In this document: one piece after another, positions 17,557-26,218 of the stretch
How the letters are laid out: each line of letters opens with the position of its first letter
Numbering within the stretch: position 1 is the stretch's first letter
Assembly (NCBI GenBank): GCA_020048635.1
Contig: JAIFMF010000036.1
Location: 1-39,401 of the forward strand
Length of the DNA: 39,401 bases
Source: Desulfobacula sp.
Lineage (GTDB): Bacteria > Desulfobacterota > Desulfobacteria > Desulfobacterales > Desulfobacteraceae
Direction of reading: 5' to 3'
The notes under the pieces: generated by a model
Databases searched by the model: none
What the model was told of the DNA's origin: nothing
The model's input: only the letters and a program-made list of their open reading frames with translations
Program-made: the position numbers and the translations under genes

Positions 17557-18816
17557 TTAGCCACGTAATATGGCCCGCTCAAATTTCAGTGTTGAAAAAT
17601 AATCATCCATTGTCTCGGCTCTCCTGATCAGCTCAACACTCGAATCTTCTTTCAACAAAAGCTCTTTGGGTCTTAAGTGGCCATTATAATTAAAGCCCAT
17701 GGCATGCCCGTGGGCGCCGGTATCGTGGATTACCAGGATGTCGCCTTCAACTGTGGGGGGGAGGTCCCTTTGAACGGCAAATTTGTCAATATTTTCACAC
17801 AGGGCGCCCACCACATCCACTTTTTTGAGTACTGACGAATTATCTTTTCCGTGGATATGGATGTGATGGTAGGCATCATACATACCCGGCCGCATGAGTG
17901 CAGACATGGAGGCGTCCACTCCCACATATTTCCTGTAGATGTTCTTGTGGTTGATTACGGAAGTGACCAGTACGCCGTGGGGTCCTGTAATATATCGGCC
18001 GCTTTCCATATACAGTTTTGGGACCCATCCGTTCTGGTTTTCAAATTTCCGGAACAGCTCTGTGGTTTCAAGGGCCATGGCGTCAAGGTTGAAGGGAGTT
18101 GCATCCGGAATATAGGGGATCCCGAGGCCGCCTCCGATATTGATAAACTCAAAGGTGACGGGAAGCTTTTCGCATATCATTTCAACTATATCCAGAAGCA
18201 TTCGTGTGGTTTCCACCATGTACTCATAATTCAATTCATTGGACGCCAGCATGGTGTGAATACCAAACCGCGTAACTCCCAATTCTATGGATTGCGTGTA
18301 GGCATCTATAATCTGATCATGGCTGACCCCGTATTTGGACTCTACCGGGTTGCCGATGATCTTATTGCCTTTTCGTCGCGAACCTGGATTATATCTGAAA
18401 CAGATCAGATCAGGGATTTTGGTCAGTTTGGAAATTAAAGAGATATCATCGAGGTTCAAAATGCAACCCCCATTGCTCAGCGCGGTTTCAAACTGGGAGA
18501 TGCTGGTGTTGTTAGAGGTAAACATGATATCATTCTGAAGGCTTCCGATCTGCCTTGACAGCTCAATTTCCGGTGCAGAGCTGCAATCAAATCCAAATCC
18601 GACGGCCTTCATGATTTTCATGATGGAAGGGTTCGGTAATGCTTTGACAGCAAAATATTCTCTGAATCCTTTTATGTCTTTAAAGGCTGAAATTAATCGG
18701 TGACAGGTCTCTTTAATTCCTTTTTCATCATAGATATGAAAAGGGGTTCCGAAGGTGTCAACAATCTGTGGAAGAATGTTTGCAAGTCTTTTTTTGTAAG
18801 AGTCTGACATGGGCAT
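17557..18816 (-). CDS. LysA/ornithine-DAP-decarboxylase-family PLP decarboxylase
   Basis: YFAVKALPNPSI (PLP Lys), FDCSSAPEIELS, INIGGGLGIPY, ESGRYITGPHG, GALCEN, HDTGAHGHAMGFNYNG. Confidence 0.88.
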   Translation of the reverse strand: MPMSDSYKKRLANILPQIVDTFGTPFHIYDEKGIKETCHRLISAFKDIKGFREYFAVKALPNPSIMKIMKAVGFGFDCSSAPEIELSRQIGSLQNDIMFTSNNTSISQFETALSNGGCILNLDDISLISKLTKIPDLICFRYNPGSRRKGNKIIGNPVESKYGVSHDQIIDAYTQSIELGVTRFGIHTMLASNELNYEYMVETTRMLLDIVEMICEKLPVTFEFINIGGGLGIPYIPDATPFNLDAMALETTELFRKFENQNGWVPKLYMESGRYITGPHGVLVTSVINHKNIYRKYVGVDASMSALMRPGMYDAYHHIHIHGKDNSSVLKKVDVVGALCENIDKFAVQRDLPPTVEGDILVIHDTGAHGHAMGFNYNGHLRPKELLLKEDSSVELIRRAETMDDYFSTLKFERAILRG

Positions 18817-18829
18817 GGGTCATATTTCC

Positions 18830-19291
18830 TTATTCTAGAGTTTTAGGCAGCAGGATTTTTGCGCTCTCCTTATATGTGGAAAGCGCAATCAGGGTTTTTG
18901 TGTCTTTAACAGCATCAAGGGATGCGATTTGTGATCTTAAAATCATTTCAAGCTCGGTGTTGTTCGCAACCCGCAGCTTGATCATAAGGCAGTCCTCTCC
19001 TGAGAGGGAATGTACTTCCTGGATTTGTTCAATCTCTGAAAGGCGTCTTCCGGTTTCGACAAGTCGTGAAGGAGGGCTCACTTTAATCTGGACAAAGGCG
19101 ATCATTGAACAATGAAACATCTCCGCATTGAGTCTTACCTCATACCCCTCAATGATTCCCTGAGCCTCCAGTTTCTTGATCCGTTCCAGTACCCCAGATG
19201 GTGCCATCCCGATAGCTCTGGCAACCTCCACATTGGGAATACGGGCTTTTTTCTGTAAAATCTGCAGGATCTGAAGGTCGGTTTTATCCAT
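18830..19291 (-). CDS. Lrp/AsnC-family transcriptional regulator
   Basis: MDKTDLQILQILQKKARIPNVEVARAIGMAPSGVLERIKKLEAQGIIEGYEV; ligand-binding RAM-like C-terminus; 13-nt gap to the decarboxylase. Confidence 0.93.
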   Translation of the reverse strand: MDKTDLQILQILQKKARIPNVEVARAIGMAPSGVLERIKKLEAQGIIEGYEVRLNAEMFHCSMIAFVQIKVSPPSRLVETGRRLSEIEQIQEVHSLSGEDCLMIKLRVANNTELEMILRSQIASLDAVKDTKTLIALSTYKESAKILLPKTLE

Positions 19292-19338
19292 TTTCTCAGC
19301 CTTTGGTTAAATTGTTTAATTTTTAATAATAAGAGCAT

Positions 19339-19372
19339 AATATTCTTTAAAAAATTATTTGTAAAGAATATT
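19339..19372. repeat. 11-bp perfect inverted repeat AATATTCTTTA-N12-TAAAGAATATT
   Basis: Read directly; upstream of lrp, AT-rich; contains palindrome AGAATATTCT at 19365-19374. Confidence 0.7.
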
Positions 19373-19517
19373 CTATTGAAAATCTTTGTAATATTAGAAC
19401 TATATTCATTTAGTGTCAATAATTTGGCAAGTGATGGATTTTTGTTGATAAATTAGGATCTTTAAGATACATTTATAGAACAGTTATAAAATAATTCAGC
19501 GAAGGCAGATATTGAAA

Positions 19518-21053
19518 ATGATGAGACATGACCCGATCAAAATTCTTGTTGTTGATGATGAAGAAGGGATTCTGGATGTAACGGAAGGTTATTTTCAACG
19601 AAAGGGTTATGAGGTTTATACTGCCGGAAATGGAATTGAAGCGCTGAAAATTTTAAAACGGGTAAAAATCGGGTGTGTATTTACCGATATTAATATGCCA
19701 CAGATGGATGGCCTGGAACTCGCAGAAAAAATAAGAGAGATAGAGAGTACACTTCCAGTGGTTGTTATGACGGGATATCCTTCCCTGGAAAATTCCATAC
19801 AGACATTAAAAAACGGTGTTGTCGATTATCTGATCAAGCCCGTCAATCTCGAACAGATGGAGTTAACGCTTAAAAGAATATTGCGGGAGCGGGAGCTTTT
19901 TATTGAAAATCTTATTTTAAAAGAAGAAGTGGAACGACAGGAACGGTTAAAACTGTTGAACCATGAGCTGATGGAAAGGATTGAAGAAGTAAATACCTTG
20001 AACCGGGTGATGGAGGATTTTTCATCCATGGATTCAAGCTACGGCATATTTAATAAGGTAGTGGATCTGGGTATTGAAGAATTAAATGCTGAAAAAGTTT
20101 TTTTCCATATCTATTCAGACCAGGACAAATCTCTGGTTCAGGTCGCCAGTTCTGATTGCGGTATTGAGAATGAAACGGTTCGTTTCCTCTTTGGAAAGGA
20201 TCTGTCCAAAGCCGCCAATAAGTTTATACTTGATGTTTTAAGCACAGACCATAACCCCTGCCTGATTTCAGGTTCCGGGAAAAATAAACGTTTGGATGAT
20301 GTCATTAGTTCACTAATGATTGTGCCGCTGAAAATCCGGGATAAGATTTTCGGTGTTGCCAGTGCCTTTTCGTTTAGCGAGAAAAAGCAGTTTAATGAAA
20401 AGGATGTCTATTATATGAATTTTATCACCCAGAAAGCTGCTTCTGCCATTGAGAATATTGCTTTATATGAGAATATCTATGACAACCTTTTTGCAACGCT
20501 CTATGCATTTGTAACGGCTCTTGAGGTGCGGGATCTTTATACAAGAAAGCATTCGACAAGAGTTGCAAAGTATGCGCATATGATTGCAGAAGTGATGAAA
20601 TGCACTGAGGAAGAACTTGATATTATTAATTTTGCCGGAAGCCTTCACGATATCGGGAAAATTGGAATACGGGATGATATCCTTTTAAAACCCGGTCAGC
20701 TGACGGAAGATGAATATGAAAAAATCAAGGAGCATCCGGCGATAGGTGCGGATATCATCAGCAAGCTGGGTCTCTGGGACCGTGAAATGGTGATTATTCG
20801 GCATCACCATGAACGTTTTGACGGCAAGGGCTACCCTGATGGAATCAAAGGGGATGAAATTCCAAAGCTCTCAAGAATCCTTTGTGTTGCGGATTCATTT
20901 GATGCCATGGCATCAGACAGGGCATACAGAAAAAAAATGGATACAAGCAAAGTGATTGATATCATAAAAATGAATTCAGGAACTCAATTTGATCCTGAAG
21001 TTGTGAAGGCTTTTTTGGAAGTGGCGGATCACGAACTGGTTGATGATTTTTAA
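19518..21053 (+). CDS. Response regulator REC-GAF-HD-GYP (c-di-GMP phosphodiesterase)
   Basis: ILVVDDE/TDINMP/KP; GAF-like middle; SLHDIGKIGIRD and HHERFDGKGYPDG; track start 19512 is TTG, ATG at 19518. Confidence 0.92.
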   Translation: MMRHDPIKILVVDDEEGILDVTEGYFQRKGYEVYTAGNGIEALKILKRVKIGCVFTDINMPQMDGLELAEKIREIESTLPVVVMTGYPSLENSIQTLKNGVVDYLIKPVNLEQMELTLKRILRERELFIENLILKEEVERQERLKLLNHELMERIEEVNTLNRVMEDFSSMDSSYGIFNKVVDLGIEELNAEKVFFHIYSDQDKSLVQVASSDCGIENETVRFLFGKDLSKAANKFILDVLSTDHNPCLISGSGKNKRLDDVISSLMIVPLKIRDKIFGVASAFSFSEKKQFNEKDVYYMNFITQKAASAIENIALYENIYDNLFATLYAFVTALEVRDLYTRKHSTRVAKYAHMIAEVMKCTEEELDIINFAGSLHDIGKIGIRDDILLKPGQLTEDEYEKIKEHPAIGADIISKLGLWDREMVIIRHHHERFDGKGYPDGIKGDEIPKLSRILCVADSFDAMASDRAYRKKMDTSKVIDIIKMNSGTQFDPEVVKAFLEVADHELVDDF

Positions 21054-21128
21054 TGGCTTGAGCCAATGATTAAAGTGTGTTATTTGATTAATAAAATTAA
21101 ATGCATAACCCAAAAAAGTATGGAGTAA

Positions 21129-21488
21129 ATGGCGATGACCACTTCCAGCAATAATGAAAAAAGAAGACATTCCAGGGTCGGGTTTTCTACGGCAATCGAG
21201 ATATTGCTTCAGGCAGATGGAAAAGAGGTCAAATTATCAGGCAATTCAATGGATTTAAGCCTGAAAGGAATGTTTGTCCGTGCAGAAGAAAAATTTGTTC
21301 CCGGAACAAAATGTTCAGTCAATGTATATCTTACCGGCGGGATAGAAAAAATTGAATTGCAGATAAAGGGAACGGTTGTCAGGATGAGTGATTTCGGTAT
21401 GGGGATTGTTTTTGATTCCATGGATGTGGACACTTATTCTCATTTGAAAAACATTGTGTATTATAACAGTAATGAAGGCATGGTCTGA
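21129..21488 (+). CDS. PilZ domain protein
   Basis: RRHSR and DLSLKGMFV match the RxxxR / (D/N)xSxxG PilZ signature. Confidence 0.88.
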   Translation: MAMTTSSNNEKRRHSRVGFSTAIEILLQADGKEVKLSGNSMDLSLKGMFVRAEEKFVPGTKCSVNVYLTGGIEKIELQIKGTVVRMSDFGMGIVFDSMDVDTYSHLKNIVYYNSNEGMV

Positions 21489-21522
21489 GTATTGATGTGA
21501 TGTTGACAAAGGGAATATATTC

Positions 21523-21984
21523 ATGGACGTAAAGCTGATAAATCCTTTTATCAATGCAACGATTAATGTCCTGGAAACTATGGCGTTTGTTAATGTGACT
21601 GCCGGTAACCCGTATGTGAAAAAGGATAATGTTGCAGTTGGAGACGTAACCGGTGTCCTGGGGCTTACCGGAGTTGCCAATGGTACAATTTCAGTAACCT
21701 TTGAAGAAAAATGTATCCTGACTGTGGTATCCAATATGTTTGGTGAAACCATGACGGAACTGAATACTGAAATAGCAGATGCTGTAGGAGAGCTGACAAA
21801 CATGATTTCCGGTCAGGCAAGAAGAGAGCTTGAAGAGGTCGGAAAAGTTTTCAAAGCTGCCATACCTTCTGTTATAACCGGCAGAAATCATAGCATCACG
21901 CATTATACTGACGGACCGAAGATTGCAATTCCCTTCAGTACTGAAAATGGTGATTTTACAATAGAAGTCTGTTTTGAACGATAG
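21523..21984 (+). CDS. cheX: Chemotaxis phosphatase CheX
   Basis: CheC/CheX-like fold sequence; GELTNMISGQAR contains ExxN motif. Confidence 0.88.
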   Translation: MDVKLINPFINATINVLETMAFVNVTAGNPYVKKDNVAVGDVTGVLGLTGVANGTISVTFEEKCILTVVSNMFGETMTELNTEIADAVGELTNMISGQARRELEEVGKVFKAAIPSVITGRNHSITHYTDGPKIAIPFSTENGDFTIEVCFER

Positions 21985-22018
21985 AAAGGATGTTGTAACC
22001 TAATATAAGGAGGAAAAC

Positions 22019-22399
22019 GTGGCAATGGACACATCCATCAAGGTTTTGATTGTTGACGATTTTGCTACCATGCGTCGTATTCTTAAGAATATTCTAAAAC
22101 AGTTGGGCTTTAAAAATCTTGTGGAAGCTGATGATGGAACATCTGCCTGGGATATACTGCAAGGGCAGAGCATTGATCTGATCATATCAGACTGGAATAT
22201 GCCAAAGATGACCGGTCTTGAACTTCTGAAAAAAGTCCGTGCAAGTGATACTTATAAAAGGACGCCTTTTTTAATGGTTACTGCTGAGGCTCAAAAACAA
22301 AACGTTATTGAAGCAGTTCAGGCAGGGGTTTCAAATTATGTTGTTAAACCTTTTACTGCTGAAGCAATATCCGACAAGCTTGAAAAGATTTTAAAATGA
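22019..22399 (+). CDS. cheY: Chemotaxis response regulator CheY (GTG start)
   Basis: VLIVDDFATMRRILKNILKQLGF, SDWNMPKMTGLELL, MVTAE, VKPF; AAGGAGG RBS before GTG. Confidence 0.95.
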   Translation: MAMDTSIKVLIVDDFATMRRILKNILKQLGFKNLVEADDGTSAWDILQGQSIDLIISDWNMPKMTGLELLKKVRASDTYKRTPFLMVTAEAQKQNVIEAVQAGVSNYVVKPFTAEAISDKLEKILK

Positions 22400-23454
22400 T
22401 GAATGCCCCGACATCTGCTGCAAAAGCTGAACCCGGAATCAGGGAGGCTCAGGATAGTTCGGAATTTGATCGTTTCGGAATCGCTGGTGTCAGCAAGGGG
22501 TTATTGAAAGTTCTGGAAACCACCCGAAAAGTATCAAAATCCAATTCTTCAGTTCTTATTACAGGGGAAAGCGGTACAGGAAAAGAATTGATTGCAAGGG
22601 CAATACACAGAAACAGCTCAAGATGTGACGGCCCCATGGTGGTGATCAATTGCGGTGCCATCCCCGGTGAATTGCTTGAAAGCGAATTGTTCGGACATGA
22701 AAAGGGCGCATTCACAGGCGCTGTCAGATCAAGGATCGGCCGGTTTGAGATTGCAGACCGGGGAACCATTTTTTTAGATGAAATCGGGGATATGAGCCCA
22801 GACCTTCAGGTCAAATTATTACGGGCAATTCAGGAAAGAAGATTTGAACGCGTTGGAGGAACAACCACCATTGAAGTGGATATCAGGGTGATTTCCGCTA
22901 CGAATAAAGATCTACAGACGGCAATGATAAAAGGATTGTTCAGGGAAGATCTTTATTACCGCCTGAATGTCATACCCATTCATATCCTTCCCTTGCGTGA
23001 ACGAAAAGAAGATATCTTTTCATTAGTCGATCATTTTCAGAGCATCCTGGTTCAACGGGAGCCTGGATATAAAGTCAAAATTTTTTCAGAAAATGCCCGT
23101 CAGACGATGCTCCGGTATGACTGGCCGGGAAATATCAGGGAACTTGAAAATCTGATTGAAAGAGTATCTGTTCTTGTTGAGGATGATACCATTGAACTCC
23201 ATGATCTGCCGGATCATATTGCAGAAACGTCTTCACAGAGTATACCGCCTTCAGTTGCCGCTGTTTTTAATAATGAAATCGGATTTAATGAAGCTGTGGA
23301 CCTATATCAAAGGTCCTTGATTCTTTATGCTCTGAATCAGACTGGCTGGGTAAAGGCAAAGGCAGCCGAGATCCTGAAGATAAATCGGACCACTCTGGTG
23401 GAAAAGATAAAAAAAATGAATATTGAACCGGAAAACGATAACCCTATTTTTTGA
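22396..23454 (+). CDS. Sigma-54-dependent activator lacking a receiver domain (AAA + Fis-type HTH), probable flagellar regulator
   Basis: GESGTGKELIARAIH, GAFTGA, LDEIGDM, YDWPGNIRELENLIERV; no REC; ATGA overlap with cheY. Confidence 0.92.
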   Translation: MMNAPTSAAKAEPGIREAQDSSEFDRFGIAGVSKGLLKVLETTRKVSKSNSSVLITGESGTGKELIARAIHRNSSRCDGPMVVINCGAIPGELLESELFGHEKGAFTGAVRSRIGRFEIADRGTIFLDEIGDMSPDLQVKLLRAIQERRFERVGGTTTIEVDIRVISATNKDLQTAMIKGLFREDLYYRLNVIPIHILPLRERKEDIFSLVDHFQSILVQREPGYKVKIFSENARQTMLRYDWPGNIRELENLIERVSVLVEDDTIELHDLPDHIAETSSQSIPPSVAAVFNNEIGFNEAVDLYQRSLILYALNQTGWVKAKAAEILKINRTTLVEKIKKMNIEPENDNPIF

Positions 23455-23599
23455 TTTTTGCCATGTCATTTTTTTGACAATTATATTATCCGAAGCTTGA
23501 CCCTATCTATCAAACAAACAAAAATAAAAATCAGTAATTATAATTTTCAGCTTTAATCCCTTGGTTTGATCTGTTATGATGTAATACAAAATCCTGATA

Positions 23600-23616
23600 T
23601 GGCATATTACTTGCTT
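23600..23616 (+). promoter_or_regulatory. Sigma-54 (-24/-12) promoter
   Basis: TGGCATATTACTTGCTT: GG 23601-23602, N10, GC 23613-23614. Confidence 0.75.
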
Positions 23617-23672
23617 AGACTATCTGTAAAATAATGGAAATCAACCGGCAAGATAAATGCAAAGTAAAGATT

Positions 23673-26195
23673 ATGATCCAATCAAACTTAAAATTAGCTA
23701 AACTTTTACAAGTCTTGATTATATCAGGATTTCTATTTTATCTATTACCAGCATTGGTGTTCGCTGCCCCGGCGGTGATCCGCAAGATCGACATACAAAA
23801 GGACCCTTTATCGGTTAAGATCTTTCTAAGCCGCGATATTTCCGTCAAAGTGATTCAGGTTGAAAAAAAAGAGCTTTTAATTGCATTAACGAATGTGACC
23901 CTGGAAAAAGGATTCAGGATAAAGGAACAGGAAAAATCTTTAGTGCAGAAAATTGTTGTTGAAAAGATGCAGGGAAATGTGATTGCCATCCTGCTGACTG
24001 GCCATAACCCATACGAAGATATACAGTCCGGATTTAATAAAGCAGATTCAAGTTTTGTCCTCACTCTTGAAAAAAATGCGGAAAACAAGAAAGCAGAAGA
24101 AGCACCTGGAACTGTTTCAAACAAAATACCGGCTTCAAAGGAAGAAGAGAGTGATCCGGAACCTTTAAAAAGAAAAGAAACCGGAAAATTAATCAGCGAA
24201 CCAGAGCCAAAAAAATCCGATAAAACAAGTATTCCTTCGGTCTATGTCCCGCCGAAAAGAGTGCAAGGTGAGAATAAGGGGGATATCAGTGACCTTGTGA
24301 GGGTCATCGATGGCTCTGGGTGCGATTCAAACCTGATTTCGAATTCACTTATTCTCTTAAAAAAAGATCTTTACAAGGAAGCCTTTGATTCACTGGATCA
24401 GTATATCAGTCAGGGGAATTCCGCCTGTCTTGAAAAAGCCTATTTTCTTAAAGCCTATGCTTTTTATAAAACTGTGAAAAAAGATGATTTCGCCCAGATG
24501 TTAAAAGCAGAGCGGATGTTTCAGGATGCACTGGTGTCATATCCCAAATCTTTATATGTTCCTTACGCCTATTCCACCATCGGCATCATACAGAAACAGA
24601 TGAACAATGCTGCTGCTGCCGAAGGATATTTTAGCATCGTCAAAAGGGATTATCTCGATTATTCAGGGCTTCCTGAAGTAATTTATCATCTGGCTGAAAT
24701 TTATGAAAAGAAAGGATATTCAGATAAAGCATTAACCTATTTCAAGCAGGTTTTTGAAGACACGGCTGAGAATAGTTATATTCTGGATGCCGGCATTGGA
24801 TATGGAAGAGTGCTTTTTGAGAAACGACAGTATCTTGATTCATTGTCGATTCTTAATTATGTTGTGGCGTCTGATCCCAAGAAGGTTTACATGACCCATG
24901 AATTGCTGTTGATTATGGGAAATGCTAATTTTGAAGTAGGACAAAGCAAGACGGCAAGGGAAATATTAACCCGTTTATTGAATCTTTTTCCTGAAGTAAA
25001 AGATCCGGATATTATTTTAAGCAGAATCGGTGACACCTACGGCATGGACAATAATGGCGAAAAAGCGGTAAAGATATATGACCTGGTAAGGCAGAAGTAT
25101 ACCGATACTGAAGGCTATATTGCAAGTTCCATCGGCCTGGCAAGGTATCTTAAGTCTGATCAGGAAAAAATTGATATTTATGAGATGATAAAAAAGAAAT
25201 TTCCTGAAAATTCGTATTCCAGAATCGCCATGATGCGCCTTGCTGAGATTTACCAGTCCAATGGCGATTATGGTAAATGCATCAAGGAAATAGAAAATTT
25301 ATTGTTGGTACATCCGAGAGGTCTGCGGTATGATGCGGTAAAATTGATGCAGAAAGCCTACGAGGCCATGTTTCAAAAACAGTTGAAAGCAAATGAATTT
25401 ACACAGGTACTGAACCGGTATGAACTTGAACATCCCAGAATCGACAGAATGGGGAGCAGGGAGATAGAGTTAAGCATTGGCCTTTCATATCTTAAGGCAA
25501 AATTATATGATGAATCATTTAATCATCTGATCGGTGCCTATAAGCAGTATGATCGTTCTTCACGGCCGCCTGAACTTCTTTTCGGACTGGGTGTGGCCAT
25601 GGATGAAACCGGCAGGGACGATGATGCCTTGAAAATCTTGAATGCATTTTCGAGTCAATTTCCGAAAAGTGAAAATCGTGCGGAAACTTTGCTTCGGGCC
25701 GGGAATATTTATCTTGAGAAAAAGAATTACCAGATGTCTTCTGATAAGTTTGAAGAGGCCTGCAAAATAACCAAAAGCCACCTTGAGAAAGGGAAAATAC
25801 TCATTTCCCATTCAACCGTATATGAAAACAAGGGGGATATGAAAACTGCTTCAGATCTTAGAGAAGAAGCAGTAAAAGAGATTGCCCTGGCATCCGGAGA
25901 GAATTATGAGGTGTTGACTGAGGCATATAAAGAGCTCGGACAATCCTATATTGCCATAAAGAATTTCATAAAAGCGGCTGATTCTTATCAGAAAGCATTG
26001 AACCTTTCCAAGGATGATCAGGAAAAGGCGAGCCTTGGATTCCTGCTTGGAGATGCCTATCAGAAGGGTAATCTTATTCCAAAGGCCAAAGAAGCATTCA
26101 AACAGGTGATTGGTTCTTATGATTCAGTCTGGGCAAGACTTGCGCAGCAGAGGCTGAATACACTTGAATTGGCGGAAACGGTTTCGAACTCTTAG
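23673..26195 (+). CDS. Exported AMIN-like/TPR-repeat protein
   Basis: Signal peptide LLQVLIISGFLFYLLPALVFAAPA; AMIN-like N-terminus; many TPR-like repeats. Track start 23634 is only about 8 nt after the predicted TSS, so 23673 is preferred. Confidence 0.8.
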   Translation: MIQSNLKLAKLLQVLIISGFLFYLLPALVFAAPAVIRKIDIQKDPLSVKIFLSRDISVKVIQVEKKELLIALTNVTLEKGFRIKEQEKSLVQKIVVEKMQGNVIAILLTGHNPYEDIQSGFNKADSSFVLTLEKNAENKKAEEAPGTVSNKIPASKEEESDPEPLKRKETGKLISEPEPKKSDKTSIPSVYVPPKRVQGENKGDISDLVRVIDGSGCDSNLISNSLILLKKDLYKEAFDSLDQYISQGNSACLEKAYFLKAYAFYKTVKKDDFAQMLKAERMFQDALVSYPKSLYVPYAYSTIGIIQKQMNNAAAAEGYFSIVKRDYLDYSGLPEVIYHLAEIYEKKGYSDKALTYFKQVFEDTAENSYILDAGIGYGRVLFEKRQYLDSLSILNYVVASDPKKVYMTHELLLIMGNANFEVGQSKTAREILTRLLNLFPEVKDPDIILSRIGDTYGMDNNGEKAVKIYDLVRQKYTDTEGYIASSIGLARYLKSDQEKIDIYEMIKKKFPENSYSRIAMMRLAEIYQSNGDYGKCIKEIENLLLVHPRGLRYDAVKLMQKAYEAMFQKQLKANEFTQVLNRYELEHPRIDRMGSREIELSIGLSYLKAKLYDESFNHLIGAYKQYDRSSRPPELLFGLGVAMDETGRDDDALKILNAFSSQFPKSENRAETLLRAGNIYLEKKNYQMSSDKFEEACKITKSHLEKGKILISHSTVYENKGDMKTASDLREEAVKEIALASGENYEVLTEAYKELGQSYIAIKNFIKAADSYQKALNLSKDDQEKASLGFLLGDAYQKGNLIPKAKEAFKQVIGSYDSVWARLAQQRLNTLELAETVSNS

Positions 26196-26218
26196 GAGGT
26201 CAGGGAAGCAAAACAATA

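Noticed and set aside
17851-18438. 195-aa + strand ORF
   Set aside because: Antisense to the LysA-like gene; no family motifs.
19425-19440. Possible sigma-54 site upstream of the HD-GYP gene (TTTGGCAAGTGATGGATT)
   Set aside because: GG is not followed by GC at N10 spacing.
21054-21065. TGGCT-TG-AGCCA palindrome after the HD-GYP gene
   Set aside because: Two-nt loop and no T-run; likely chance.
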